Made by a program: the position numbers and the translations under genes. This document shows positions 1-8,992 of a DNA stretch of 64,000 bases, in pieces (the first letter of the stretch is position 1; each line of letters begins with the position of its first letter). Origin of the DNA: Algoriphagus resistens (GTDB taxonomy: Bacteria > Bacteroidota > Bacteroidia > Cytophagales > Cyclobacteriaceae); contig NZ_LMXN01000001.1 in NCBI RefSeq assembly GCF_001442615.1, forward strand, positions 248,001 to 312,000, in the 5' to 3' direction. The notes beneath the pieces were generated by a model. The model worked only from the letters and a program-made list of their open reading frames with translations. It was not told the DNA's origin and made no database searches.

Positions 1-313
1 TTTTTTTTAAGGTAAATAGTTGGAAATTTATAATAGATGTTAATTTTACGTTAGTTAAACCCAGGTATAAAGCAGAAAAAGTGTCCGATTTTGGAAAAAT
101 GGTTTATTTTATTTTTTAGCCAATCCGAAATCAAACACTCCAAATTGAAAGATTATGAGAAAGATTTTCGGTAGTAAGCATTTATTTTTTATTGATCGGA
201 AATTTCTGTTTTCCCAGACTCGTCCATAAAAAAAAACTTAGTCTATCATCCCTTATTAAAAAAAAATGCAGCTACAAGGCGTAGCTGTACTTATGAACAA
301 TTAATTAAAACTC
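1..313. other. Leader region upstream of susC 1
   Basis: AT-rich non-coding stretch before the first susC. No convincing ORF and no clear Bacteroidota promoter (TTTG / TAnnTTTG) was found. It holds a short hairpin at 269-287 (CAGCTAC / GTAGCTG, five-base loop) about 27 bases before the start codon, probably in the 5' leader. Whatever drives this locus, such as an ECF sigma/anti-sigma pair, may lie left of the window. Confidence 0.5.
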
Positions 314-3300
314 ATGAAAAAAGCGTTACTCAGTATGCTCTTTGGATTACTGGTTTCCAGCTCGGTGTTTGCGCAGCAGCGTACTATCTCCGGGAGGGTG
401 ATTTCAGAAGAGGAGCCGGAAGGACTCATCGGAGTCAACATTTTAGTGAAAGGTACCACTACAGGTGTCATCACTGATTTGGATGGTAATTACACTATTC
501 AAGTTCCAGACGATGCAACTGCGTTGGTTTTTAGCTACATCGGTTATTTAAGCAAAGAAGAAACCATAGGGAATAGGTCTGAAATCAATGTGACCCTTAC
601 CCCTGACTCGCAGAATCTCGACGAAGTGGTGATCACCGCTTATGGAGGAACCATGGATAAGGGTAACTTCACCGGGTCTGCTGTCTCGTTAAAGGGAGAC
701 AAAATAGCCGATAGGCCTATAAACAATGTGGTGAATGCAATCGAGGGACAAGCCCCAGGGGTGATTACTACCTCAGCATCTGGACAGCCAGGTTCTACGC
801 CATCAGTCAGAATACGTGGTGTGGGTTCAGTAAATTCTTCTTCATCACCGCTTTATGTGGTGGACGGAGTGGCATATGATGGTAACCTGTCCAATCTCAA
901 CCCATCCGATATTGAGGATATGACTATCCTGAAGGATGCCTCTTCTACGGCATTGTACGGATCCCGTGCCGCCAACGGAGTGATTATGATCACTACTAAG
1001 TCAGGCAAAAAAAACAAGCCTACTTTCAATTTGAAAATCCAGCAAGGCTATTCGGGGAGAGCTCTACCTGAGTATGATCGGGTGAATGCTGCAGAATATT
1101 ACCCTGTTGTTTGGGAGTCTTTGAAAAACAGCAGACTTGGTTCAGGACACACTGCTGAAGCTGCCGCACAGTATGCTTCTACAAATTTGATTGATAATGT
1201 ATTAAAGTACAATATTTACGATGTGCCAAATGACCAGGTGGTAGGTTTGGACGGTACCTTGAATCCAAATGCAGTAAACAACTTTGAAGGGTTGGATTGG
1301 TATGATTTCCTACAAAGAACGGGTGATCGAAAAGAATATAACCTGACCTATTCGGGGGGGTCGGATAAGACAGATTTCTATACTTCGTTTAACTACCTAA
1401 ACGAGCAGGGATTTGTAATCAAGTCTGATATTGAAAGATTTACGGGGCGTGTCAATGTGAATACCCAGGCCACGAACTGGTTGAAGACGGGTTTAAACCT
1501 TTCTGCTACAATGAGTGAAGGAAATAATGCGAGAACTTCTGGAAGTACCAGTTACGTCAACCCGTTTTTCTTTGCCAGAAATATTGGTCCTATTTACCCT
1601 GTTTACGCACAGAACATGCAAACGGGTGGATATATTCTAGACGATAACGGTGAGAAAATCTACGATACAGGAAACCTGTCAGAGCTTGGACTTCCAAGTA
1701 GAGGCTCAGATGCATCTGCAGGCCGGCATGCTGTACAGGAAACGCTTCTGAATGTCGATTCATTTGATAGGGATGTGATCTCCGCCAGAGGGTATGTAGA
1801 AGCAACTTTCCTGAAGAACTTTACCTTCAGAAGCAATATTGCCACGGATATGACATCCTTATTGAACATTGGGTATGACAACCAAATAGTAGGCGACGGA
1901 GCCCCGGCCGGTAGAACAAATAGAGAGAATATTAGAACAAACTCCCTGACATTTAACCAGCTTTTGTCTTATTCAAAAGTATTCCGTGACAAGCACTTTG
2001 TTGAAGCGCTGGTCGGTCACGAGAATTATGACCTACAAATTAACAGACAATACCTGGGCAAGCAGGATCAGATTCTTGCCGGAAATATAGAGCCGGATAA
2101 CTTTGTGACTACCACTTCCGGAACAGGAAGAGTGGATGTGGACAGGATCGAGTCCTATTTCAGTAGAGTAAACTATGTCTACGATGATAGGTATTCCTTA
2201 TCGGCTTCTTTTAGAAGAGACGGTTCATCCAGGTTCTTCAGTGATGTCCGATGGGGTAATTTCTTTTCTATAGGTGGTGCATGGAGCATCGATCAAGAGA
2301 GCTTCTTTAATTCAAGTGCCATACAGCTGATGAAATTGAGAGCTTCTTATGGTCAAGTTGGAAACAACAAGCTTGAATTTTCCAACGGTGATGCCAACTA
2401 CTATCCTTGGCAAGAACTTTATGATTTAGGCTACAATAATGCCACTGAGCCTGGTGTTTTACAGGCATCCCTTGCTGCTAATGAATTATTGTGGGAATCT
2501 AACAATACGTTTGACGTAGGATTGGATTTTGCATTCGCAAATAGATTCCAAGGTACTCTTGAATATTACTACAGAGAGTCAAAAAACCTGCTTTTCGAAG
2601 TTCCTTTGTCATTGACAACAGGTCTTGAAAGTAGATTCCAGAACATCGGGACTATGAGCAATACAGGTATTGAATTCAGTATCTCCGGTGATGTAGTAAG
2701 ATCCAATGATTTCACATGGAATGTGGGTCTGAACATATCTTCCTTTACAAATGAATTCAAGAAATTACCTTTCGAAGAACAGATCGAAGATACCAAGAAA
2801 TACGAAGTGGGAAGCTCCCTCTATGACTTTTGGTTAAGAGATTGGTATGGGGTAGATCCTGAAACTGGTGATGGTCTATTCAGGGCAGAGGAATATAGTG
2901 AGGATGATGATGATATTAGGATTATCGGAACTGACACCCTTACTGTCGATCAGGGAAATGCAAGGTTCCACTATGCGGGAAGTTCAATTCCTGATTTCTT
3001 TGGGGGGTTGTCGAACACCTTTACTTATAAAGGATTTAGCTTGGGTGTTTTGATGAGTTTTTCAGTTGGAGGGGATATTTATGATGGAATCTACCGTGGC
3101 TTGATGGATGCTGCCACAGAAGGTGGTGCACTACATAACGATATACTTAACAGATGGCAAAATCCTGGTGACATCACAGATGTTCCAAAGATGGATGTTA
3201 CTGATGCTGCGAATACTAATGTGATATCTGACCGCTGGCTGACTTCTGCATCTTACCTTAATTTGCGCTCAGTGAATCTTGCCTATACTCTTCCAAAGCC

Positions 3301-3472
3301 GTTTTTGGAAAGAATAAAAGTAAAAGGTGCCACGGTTTATTTAGCAGGTGAAAACTTGGGCTGGGCATCTGCAAGAAAAGGCATGTATGTGTCGGGTACT
3401 TTTAGTGGTACTACATCCAACACCTATACTCCGGCAAGATCTTTCACTTTGGGAGTTAATCTAACACTCTAA
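314..3472 (+). CDS. SusC/RagA-family TonB-linked outer membrane protein (pair 1)
   Basis: TonB-dependent outer-membrane channel that imports a nutrient bound by its SusD partner. The 1052 aa product has a signal peptide ending near FAQQ (residues 1-21), a CarboxypepD_reg-like N-terminal extension at about 24-105 (TDLDGNYTI signature), a plug domain at about 110-230 (VRIRGVGS, YVVDGVAYDG, STALYGSRAANGVIMITTK), and a long beta-barrel ending in the aromatic/hydrophobic C-terminus FTLGVNLTL. Length and architecture are normal for SusC. susD follows after 10 bases, so the two are co-transcribed. No glycanase, sulfatase or dedicated regulator is adjacent within the window, so the substrate cannot be named. 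The family call is firm; the ligand is unknown. Confidence 0.96.
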   Translation: MKKALLSMLFGLLVSSSVFAQQRTISGRVISEEEPEGLIGVNILVKGTTTGVITDLDGNYTIQVPDDATALVFSYIGYLSKEETIGNRSEINVTLTPDSQNLDEVVITAYGGTMDKGNFTGSAVSLKGDKIADRPINNVVNAIEGQAPGVITTSASGQPGSTPSVRIRGVGSVNSSSSPLYVVDGVAYDGNLSNLNPSDIEDMTILKDASSTALYGSRAANGVIMITTKSGKKNKPTFNLKIQQGYSGRALPEYDRVNAAEYYPVVWESLKNSRLGSGHTAEAAAQYASTNLIDNVLKYNIYDVPNDQVVGLDGTLNPNAVNNFEGLDWYDFLQRTGDRKEYNLTYSGGSDKTDFYTSFNYLNEQGFVIKSDIERFTGRVNVNTQATNWLKTGLNLSATMSEGNNARTSGSTSYVNPFFFARNIGPIYPVYAQNMQTGGYILDDNGEKIYDTGNLSELGLPSRGSDASAGRHAVQETLLNVDSFDRDVISARGYVEATFLKNFTFRSNIATDMTSLLNIGYDNQIVGDGAPAGRTNRENIRTNSLTFNQLLSYSKVFRDKHFVEALVGHENYDLQINRQYLGKQDQILAGNIEPDNFVTTTSGTGRVDVDRIESYFSRVNYVYDDRYSLSASFRRDGSSRFFSDVRWGNFFSIGGAWSIDQESFFNSSAIQLMKLRASYGQVGNNKLEFSNGDANYYPWQELYDLGYNNATEPGVLQASLAANELLWESNNTFDVGLDFAFANRFQGTLEYYYRESKNLLFEVPLSLTTGLESRFQNIGTMSNTGIEFSISGDVVRSNDFTWNVGLNISSFTNEFKKLPFEEQIEDTKKYEVGSSLYDFWLRDWYGVDPETGDGLFRAEEYSEDDDDIRIIGTDTLTVDQGNARFHYAGSSIPDFFGGLSNTFTYKGFSLGVLMSFSVGGDIYDGIYRGLMDAATEGGALHNDILNRWQNPGDITDVPKMDVTDAANTNVISDRWLTSASYLNLRSVNLAYTLPKPFLERIKVKGATVYLAGENLGWASARKGMYVSGTFSGTTSNTYTPARSFTLGVNLTL

Positions 3473-3482
3473 TTAGAAGACA

Positions 3483-4976
3483 ATGAAAAATATTATTAAT
3501 AAAATAGTTGTATTGGTTTCACTTTTTGTTGGGACCAGTTGCGCAGATGATTATTTGGACACCGCACCTACCGATGCAGTGCCTAAAGAAGATGTTTTTA
3601 CTACCACTACCAGTGCCATGGCAGCATTGAACGGTATTCATAGAATGCTCCATATCCGTTTTGACAGTCAGGGCCAGGCTGCTGAAAGTGGGGTGATGAT
3701 CATGCGGGAAGTATTGGGTGAGGATGTGGTGTTTACTACTACCGGTAATGGCTGGTATGTTTCAACCGCTAGATGGCTGAACCATGTCAATGAAAACTCT
3801 GGAGATGTCCGTTTTGTCTGGAGGTATTACTATAGAGTGATCGGTAACGCCAATAATATTATTGAAAATATTGATGCTGCTGAAGGCCCCCAAGAGGAAA
3901 AAGATGAAATCAAAGGACAAGCATTGGCTTATAGGGCCTGGGCCCATTTCAATTTGGTTCAGATGTTTGCCGAGCGATACGATGCAGCAGGTGGAAATGA
4001 TCAACTAGGTGTTCCGATTGTAACTGAGCCTATTACCGAAGGAGGACCGCGTAATACGGTAGAAGAAGTCTATACACGGATTAACACGGATATTGATGCT
4101 GCTATTGGATTATTGACTGAAGGAAGAAATGAAACTTCTCATATCAATAGCAATGTGGCTAAAGGTATCAAGGCAAGAATCGCGTTGACCCAGGGCAACT
4201 ATGAAGTGGCTGCCGCTATGGCGAAAGAGGCACGCAACGGATTTGTGCTGATGTCGGATAGCCAACTCTATCAAGGCTTCAATTCTGTGGACAATCCAGA
4301 GTGGATGTGGGGTAGCCGTCAGGTAGATGACCAAGGAACTTTCTTTGCTTCCTTCTTTGCTTACATGTCTCTGAACTTCAGTTCTACCAATATCCGGGGA
4401 AATCCTAAAGCTATCAATAGCAAGCTTTATGAAATGATTTCTGATTCCGATTATAGAAAAGGTCTTTGGGATCCAAATGCATCGGACCCGGAATTGAGAG
4501 ATCCTTTTATTGATGAGATGACGCTGTCTAGTTTCAGTAAATATGATTACATGAACCGCAAGTTCCTTGCCCAAGGAAATGCATCATCTGTAGGGGATGT
4601 GCCTTATATGAGAGCTGCGGAAATGTATCTGATTGAGGCAGAAGCATTGGCCAGAGGTGGAAATGACGCAGAGGCGGCGCAGGTTCTTTTTAGCCTGGTG
4701 TCGAAAAGAGATCCGGAATATAAATTGTCTACCAAAACTGGTGAAGCGTTGGCTGAAGAAGTCATGATTCAGAGAAGAATTGAATTATGGGGAGAAGGGT
4801 TTAGATTCTACGATTTAAAGCGTCTTAATCTGCCGTTGGATAGAACTGGAACTAATCAGGTGGAATCTGTCATCAATGGCAAATTTACGGAGCCTGCCGG
4901 AAGTAATAACTGGCAGTGGAGAATTCCAATAGATGAAATGAATACCAATGATCATATGGTTCAGAACCCTTCTTAA
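3483..4976 (+). CDS. SusD/RagB-family nutrient-binding outer membrane lipoprotein (pair 1)
   Basis: Cell-surface lipoprotein that forms the lid of the SusC channel and captures ligand. The 497 aa product has a lipoprotein signal with the lipid-attachment Cys at residue 20 (VGTSC). The classic SusD/RagB layout follows: an N-terminal helical/TPR-like part (AHFNLVQMFAERYDAAGG, AYRAWAHF) and a C-terminal RagB part (MRAAEMYLIEAEALARGG; RRIELWGEGFRFYDLKRL; WRIPIDEM). This is the canonical SusD type, unlike the PF12771-like SusD proteins of pairs 2 and 3. It lies 10 bases after susC and is followed by a strong terminator at 5001-5028, so the operon appears to be just these two genes. Confidence 0.95.
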   Translation: MKNIINKIVVLVSLFVGTSCADDYLDTAPTDAVPKEDVFTTTTSAMAALNGIHRMLHIRFDSQGQAAESGVMIMREVLGEDVVFTTTGNGWYVSTARWLNHVNENSGDVRFVWRYYYRVIGNANNIIENIDAAEGPQEEKDEIKGQALAYRAWAHFNLVQMFAERYDAAGGNDQLGVPIVTEPITEGGPRNTVEEVYTRINTDIDAAIGLLTEGRNETSHINSNVAKGIKARIALTQGNYEVAAAMAKEARNGFVLMSDSQLYQGFNSVDNPEWMWGSRQVDDQGTFFASFFAYMSLNFSSTNIRGNPKAINSKLYEMISDSDYRKGLWDPNASDPELRDPFIDEMTLSSFSKYDYMNRKFLAQGNASSVGDVPYMRAAEMYLIEAEALARGGNDAEAAQVLFSLVSKRDPEYKLSTKTGEALAEEVMIQRRIELWGEGFRFYDLKRLNLPLDRTGTNQVESVINGKFTEPAGSNNWQWRIPIDEMNTNDHMVQNPS

Positions 4977-5000
4977 GCGGATTTTGATCGTAAAAATTAA

Positions 5001-5028
5001 GCCCGGGGATTTTTTCCCGGGCTTTTTT
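5001..5028. terminator. Rho-independent terminator after susCD 1
   Basis: Perfect GC-rich stem GCCCGGG (5001-5007) / CCCGGGC (5016-5022), an eight-base loop and a run of six T. It ends the plus-strand susCD transcript 24 bases after the stop codon. The convergent minus-strand VOC gene ends at 5042 and may also use it, but the A-run on its far side is weaker. Confidence 0.9.
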
Positions 5029-5041
5029 GCATCTATTTGAG

Positions 5042-5431
5042 CTAAACTTCATAGAACTCAATAGGCAAGCCATCGGGATCTGCAATAAATGTAAAGCGTC
5101 TGCCGGTGAATTCATCAATCCGGATTGGTTCAGAAGATACCTTATTGCTAGCGAGCTCCTTAATACAGGCTTCCAGATCAGCCACAGCAAAAGCCAGATG
5201 TCTGAGGCCTGCAGCCTCTGGTCTTGAAACTCTCTGGGGAGGAGAGGGGAACGAGAATAACTCTATAACGTATTGACCATTTAAACTCAGGTCAAGTTTG
5301 TACGAGTCTCTTTCCTTACGGTATACTTCCCTTATCGGCGCAAGGCCAAGGATATCGGTATAGAATTTTTTTGACCGCCCGTAGTCTTTGCAGATGATAG
5401 CGATGTGATGGATGCCCTCGAGCTGAAGCAT
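5042..5431 (-). CDS. VOC-family protein, YaeR/GloA2-like
   Basis: Small single-domain vicinal-oxygen-chelate (glyoxalase fold) protein of 129 aa, the usual length for the YaeR/GloA2 group. Visible features are the N-terminal beta-strand with a metal-ligand His (LEGIHHIAIICKDY), the block QYVIELFSFPSPPQRVSRPE, the second ligand region GLRHLAFAVADL, and the C-terminal FIADPDGLPIEFYEV carrying a ligand Glu. These blocks closely follow E. coli YaeR as I recall it. The family coordinates a divalent metal, but the substrate of this subgroup is not established, so lactoylglutathione lyase activity should not be assumed. It lies 11 bases beyond the S9 peptidase stop and is likely co-transcribed with it. 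Confidence 0.88.
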   Translation of the reverse strand: MLQLEGIHHIAIICKDYGRSKKFYTDILGLAPIREVYRKERDSYKLDLSLNGQYVIELFSFPSPPQRVSRPEAAGLRHLAFAVADLEACIKELASNKVSSEPIRIDEFTGRRFTFIADPDGLPIEFYEV

Positions 5432-5442
5432 ATGAATAGGCT

Positions 5443-7545
5443 TTAATCAAGTAGGTGTTTTTTCAGGAAATCAGCGGTAGCCTGATTCACTCGGATCATA
5501 TTTGACCACTTCATCCAATGGTGCGTATCGCCGGGAATTAGAATAGATTGATAGGATTTGCCCAGCTCTTCAAACCTTCTGATTAAATCAGCCGTCTGGC
5601 TTACAGCAACATTACGGTCATCATCGGCATGGATAAAAAGGACAGGAGAAGACCAGGTATTTAGATCTGCCATTGGTGAAGATTCCCAAGCAATCTTCTT
5701 GGCGCTGTCCAGATCTGAGGCGACTTCATACGTTTCGGGAAGTTCATACCGGCCATCCAAATCATGGACTCCATGAATATCAACCCCGACTTTGAACAAA
5801 CCGGAATCTCTGGCCAAAGCCAAAGCTGTCAAATAACCTCCGTAGCTACCGCCATAAATCCCGATTTTATCTCCATCTACCTGCGGCATAGAAGCGAGAA
5901 ATTCACCTGCGGATTTTATATCCTGATACTCTACAGCACCTTGATAATAACCATTGGCAGGACGGTGGAATTCATATCCGTAACCAATTCCCAGTCTATA
6001 ATTCACAGATAAAACCACAAATCCAAGTTCTGCCAAATACTGGTTCAAGGCATAGGTATTGGAGTAGTAATCCATATAGCTCCAGCCCAACAGCATTTGG
6101 CGCTGCGGACCACCATGGGCGAAGACCACACCTGGCTTTTTGGCTGGTCCAGCTTCTTTTTCAAATAGCTGACCATATACCAGGGTGCCATCCGGGGCAG
6201 TGAACTTCACTTGTTTTGGCACAACCAGAGAGGCTTGCGGGAAGTCGTCCGGTATGATCGATTCTTGAAGAAGCTTGATCTTAGCTCCGTCTTTAACCGC
6301 AATTAAATGAGGACGCTTGGATGATGCACTGAAATAGGCCATTTTTCCTTCATTTCCGATCCACACCGGATAAGCTTCGATTCCTTGTCCTGAGGTTTCC
6401 CAGGTTAATTTTGAACTGGGAATATCGATTGACCCGATATGTCTTCGATCGAGGTCTTCTGGATCAGAACCTGCATTGACTGAGAAGATAAGTTTTGTAC
6501 GATCAGGATTGATTTTGATTTGTTCCACCATGTAGTCTCCCGGGGTAAGTAAAGTAGTTTTGCCGGTAGCTACTTCCAGCGTATACAGATGCTGCCACCC
6601 ATCTTCATAGGATTGGAAAACCAGATTCCCGTCTGCTGAAAATGAGAAAAACGGATAAGGATAAGAACCTCGCAACGTCTGCGGAGCCTTCCATAGTTTT
6701 TCCGCATTCCCTGTCTCCACATCTGCAATCCAGATTTCCCAGGGAATATGTCTAGGTTTTAAAAGATCAAATGCGGCTCCTTTTCCACCTTGAAGTCTGA
6801 TGAAAGCCAGCTTCTTTCCGTCCGGCGACCATTGAGGAAGTACATCGCGGTGGAAGGAAGGAGATACCCACTGAATGGGAGTCTGGTTATCCTGATAGAT
6901 TCCTGTCAAGGAATGCGATCCTCTATTGGATACAAAGGCTAGCTTTGTCCCGTCTGGAGAATACTGCGCATAGTTTACGTTTCCTTTTGCTTCGAAAAGC
7001 TGAGTCGGCTCAGATGAAGATTCCAAATCCGCCACCCAGATTTGTCCTCCTTTGAGGTAGCCTACCTTATGGGGAAATCCGGTGAAAGGATCATCAGCTT
7101 CAGCGATAGTTTCCACCTTACCATCTGCAAGGTTGATTTTCCAGATTTCCACTTTTGGAAGTTTCGGAAGATTTTGGGCATTTACAGTGGAGGAAGAATT
7201 GCCGCCACCATGATCACCCCCACGTACAAAAATCAACCAATTTCCATCTGGAGTAAATTGAAGACTGCTGATTTCCTGTCCATCGTCTTCGTTGAATCCG
7301 GTTAGTTTTTTGGGTTCAAAATCCGGTCCTTCAGAAAAATACACATTTCGTTTTCCTTGCTCATTCATCGCCCAGGCTATTTTCTCACCTGCAGGAGAAG
7401 AGATCAATTCAGAGGGAAAACTGAATTTTCCGACCTGCTCCATGGTAAAGGATTGTGCGTGTATATTATGGGGTAGGAAGTAGCTAGTGAAAAGTAGGAG
7501 GTAAACCGAAAGTTTGGCAAAAAAAAGCATATTAGTTTTAATCAT
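5443..7545 (-). CDS. S9-family (prolyl oligopeptidase-type) secreted peptidase
   Basis: Serine peptidase of 700 aa, probably periplasmic or cell-surface, hydrolysing peptides. A signal peptide at residues 1-31 ends near HAQ. A beta-propeller of PD40/WD40-like repeats follows (SPDGTKLAFVSNRGS; SPDGKKLAFIRLQGG). The C-terminal alpha/beta-hydrolase domain carries the nucleophile in GGSYGGY (Ser about 567), an Asp in HADDDRNV (about 642) and a His in GDTHHW (about 675). The architecture resembles acylaminoacyl-peptidase/S9C enzymes. It lies downstream of dacB and susCD pair 2 on the same strand, which suggests peptide processing near that uptake system (inference). ATG at 7530 is an alternative start that still leaves a signal peptide. 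Confidence 0.93.
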   Translation of the reverse strand: MIKTNMLFFAKLSVYLLLFTSYFLPHNIHAQSFTMEQVGKFSFPSELISSPAGEKIAWAMNEQGKRNVYFSEGPDFEPKKLTGFNEDDGQEISSLQFTPDGNWLIFVRGGDHGGGNSSSTVNAQNLPKLPKVEIWKINLADGKVETIAEADDPFTGFPHKVGYLKGGQIWVADLESSSEPTQLFEAKGNVNYAQYSPDGTKLAFVSNRGSHSLTGIYQDNQTPIQWVSPSFHRDVLPQWSPDGKKLAFIRLQGGKGAAFDLLKPRHIPWEIWIADVETGNAEKLWKAPQTLRGSYPYPFFSFSADGNLVFQSYEDGWQHLYTLEVATGKTTLLTPGDYMVEQIKINPDRTKLIFSVNAGSDPEDLDRRHIGSIDIPSSKLTWETSGQGIEAYPVWIGNEGKMAYFSASSKRPHLIAVKDGAKIKLLQESIIPDDFPQASLVVPKQVKFTAPDGTLVYGQLFEKEAGPAKKPGVVFAHGGPQRQMLLGWSYMDYYSNTYALNQYLAELGFVVLSVNYRLGIGYGYEFHRPANGYYQGAVEYQDIKSAGEFLASMPQVDGDKIGIYGGSYGGYLTALALARDSGLFKVGVDIHGVHDLDGRYELPETYEVASDLDSAKKIAWESSPMADLNTWSSPVLFIHADDDRNVAVSQTADLIRRFEELGKSYQSILIPGDTHHWMKWSNMIRVNQATADFLKKHLLD

Positions 7546-7605
7546 AGTTTGATAGTTAAGTAATTGGTGGCTTATGTTTTTTAGCTCGCTGATATTCCAA
7601 TTCTG

Positions 7606-8913
7606 TTAATACGTATCGTGAATGAAGTAGAGTACTTTATTTAGTTCAGTCTTCAATTCATTGCCCGGGATCGGATAGTTATTCATCAGGCAGGAAAAGT
7701 GGAGGATTTTTCCACTTTTGGTAATCAAAAAACCACTTAGCGCATTTGCCATAGATAGGGTACCGGTTTTGGCATAAATGTAGGGTGGCTGACCTGAATC
7801 TGCAGGATACCAGTTTTTGATGGTGCCAGATTCTCCTCCTGCCGGGAAGTAAGCTTTGATTTTTTCCAATGGAACCTCTGCTCTTATCTTCCCCAGCAAA
7901 GCGATGATGCTTCTTGGTGTAAACATGTTTTTCGAGGATAATCCTGAACCGTCCACCCAAATGGGTTCGTCGGGGAGGTCAGAAAGCAGATTCTCCTTTG
8001 CATAAGCAATGGCATCTGCGGAACTCAGCTTATTATCCAATTGATCGGAGACGAGAAGCAAAAGCTGCTCAGCCAAGAAATTGTCTGAGATCTTCATCAT
8101 CTGGGAATAAATACTGTCGGCAGGTGCAGTCAGTAATTTAGAAGGTTCTTCTGAGAAATAGCGCGGATTTTTGATTACGGTGATGTGCTGTCCGATTTCC
8201 TCGGAAAGTAGCTGGGCTGTAAATTCAGCCGAAGTAATAAAGGGGATATCGGTTTCAAATTTTTTGTCTTTAGCCTCTGAAGTCACGTAATAGTTAAACT
8301 TGTTTTCCAGATGATCTCTACGGAAACTAGAGCTTGAAGTACCTCTGGGCTCTATCAGCTCCATGGAGGATTCAAAGCGCTGGGGGTAGACGGTGAATGT
8401 AGAATCCCCTTCGTTTTTGGCAAAGCGAACAATATCACCATAAACAGGTAAAACAGAACGCTCGGCAGCATAGTACGAGTTGTACCAGTCCCATGACCAG
8501 CCAGGGCCAAAAGCATCCACCTGATCAAAATTATCCAATAAGTAGAGTTTTTTATTCTGGTTTTTCAGAAAATCCAGGGCAACTGTGTTTTTTAAATCCG
8601 GGTGTAGCAAACTCGGATCGCCTGTTCCCCAAAAAATGAGGGAATCGCCTTTTTCCAGGTAATTCAGACCATTCACCAGGCTATCGCCCAAGACGGTATA
8701 GGAAGTGTAAAAGGTAAAAAGCTTGGTGTTTGATGCAGGGATAAAGTATTTATTGGAATTGATATCTACCAGAACTTTGTCTTTATCCGGATCAAGCAGC
8801 ATAAAACCCAGATGACCTTTGTCAAAGACATGGGATTTGGTTAGGGATTTGTTGATCTTCTGGACTGTGCAAGAACTTAGAATGATCAATGTAGCGAATA
8901 GTGTTTTTTTCAT
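7606..8913 (-). CDS. dacB: D-alanyl-D-alanine carboxypeptidase/endopeptidase, PBP4 type (S13)
   Basis: Peptidoglycan-trimming penicillin-binding protein that removes the terminal D-Ala or cleaves cross-links in the periplasm. All three active-site motifs are visible in the 435 aa product: SNTK at 61-64 (nucleophile Ser61, Lys64), SDN at 276-278, and KTG at 382-384. The spacing between SxxK and SDN leaves room for the S13-specific insertion. The N-terminus looks like a lipoprotein signal (LIILSSC, Cys15), so membrane anchoring is likely. It sits downstream of susCD pair 2, with the S9 peptidase 60 bases further on. A hairpin terminator separates it from susD 2, so it probably has its own promoter in the short gap. 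Confidence 0.9.
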   Translation of the reverse strand: MKKTLFATLIILSSCTVQKINKSLTKSHVFDKGHLGFMLLDPDKDKVLVDINSNKYFIPASNTKLFTFYTSYTVLGDSLVNGLNYLEKGDSLIFWGTGDPSLLHPDLKNTVALDFLKNQNKKLYLLDNFDQVDAFGPGWSWDWYNSYYAAERSVLPVYGDIVRFAKNEGDSTFTVYPQRFESSMELIEPRGTSSSSFRRDHLENKFNYYVTSEAKDKKFETDIPFITSAEFTAQLLSEEIGQHITVIKNPRYFSEEPSKLLTAPADSIYSQMMKISDNFLAEQLLLLVSDQLDNKLSSADAIAYAKENLLSDLPDEPIWVDGSGLSSKNMFTPRSIIALLGKIRAEVPLEKIKAYFPAGGESGTIKNWYPADSGQPPYIYAKTGTLSMANALSGFLITKSGKILHFSCLMNNYPIPGNELKTELNKVLYFIHDTY

Positions 8914-8945
8914 TTAGTATGGATTGCTTACTTAAGGTAAAGTAA

Positions 8946-8977
8946 AAAAGTCTCCCGCCTAGAGGCAGGAGACTTTA
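8946..8977 (-). terminator. Terminator after susCD pair 2
   Basis: Imperfect hairpin whose outer arms pair as AAAGTCTCC / GGAGACTTT on the minus strand, with a GC-rich inner stem, followed by a T-run (TTTTTTAC). It sits 16 bases beyond the susD 2 stop codon and separates it from dacB. Confidence 0.82.
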
Positions 8978-8992
8978 GAAGTCTTTGATGGA

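Noticed and set aside
4110..4574. Antisense ORF of 154 codons within susD 1
   Set aside because: It lies wholly inside a well-supported susD on the other strand and has no domain-like features.
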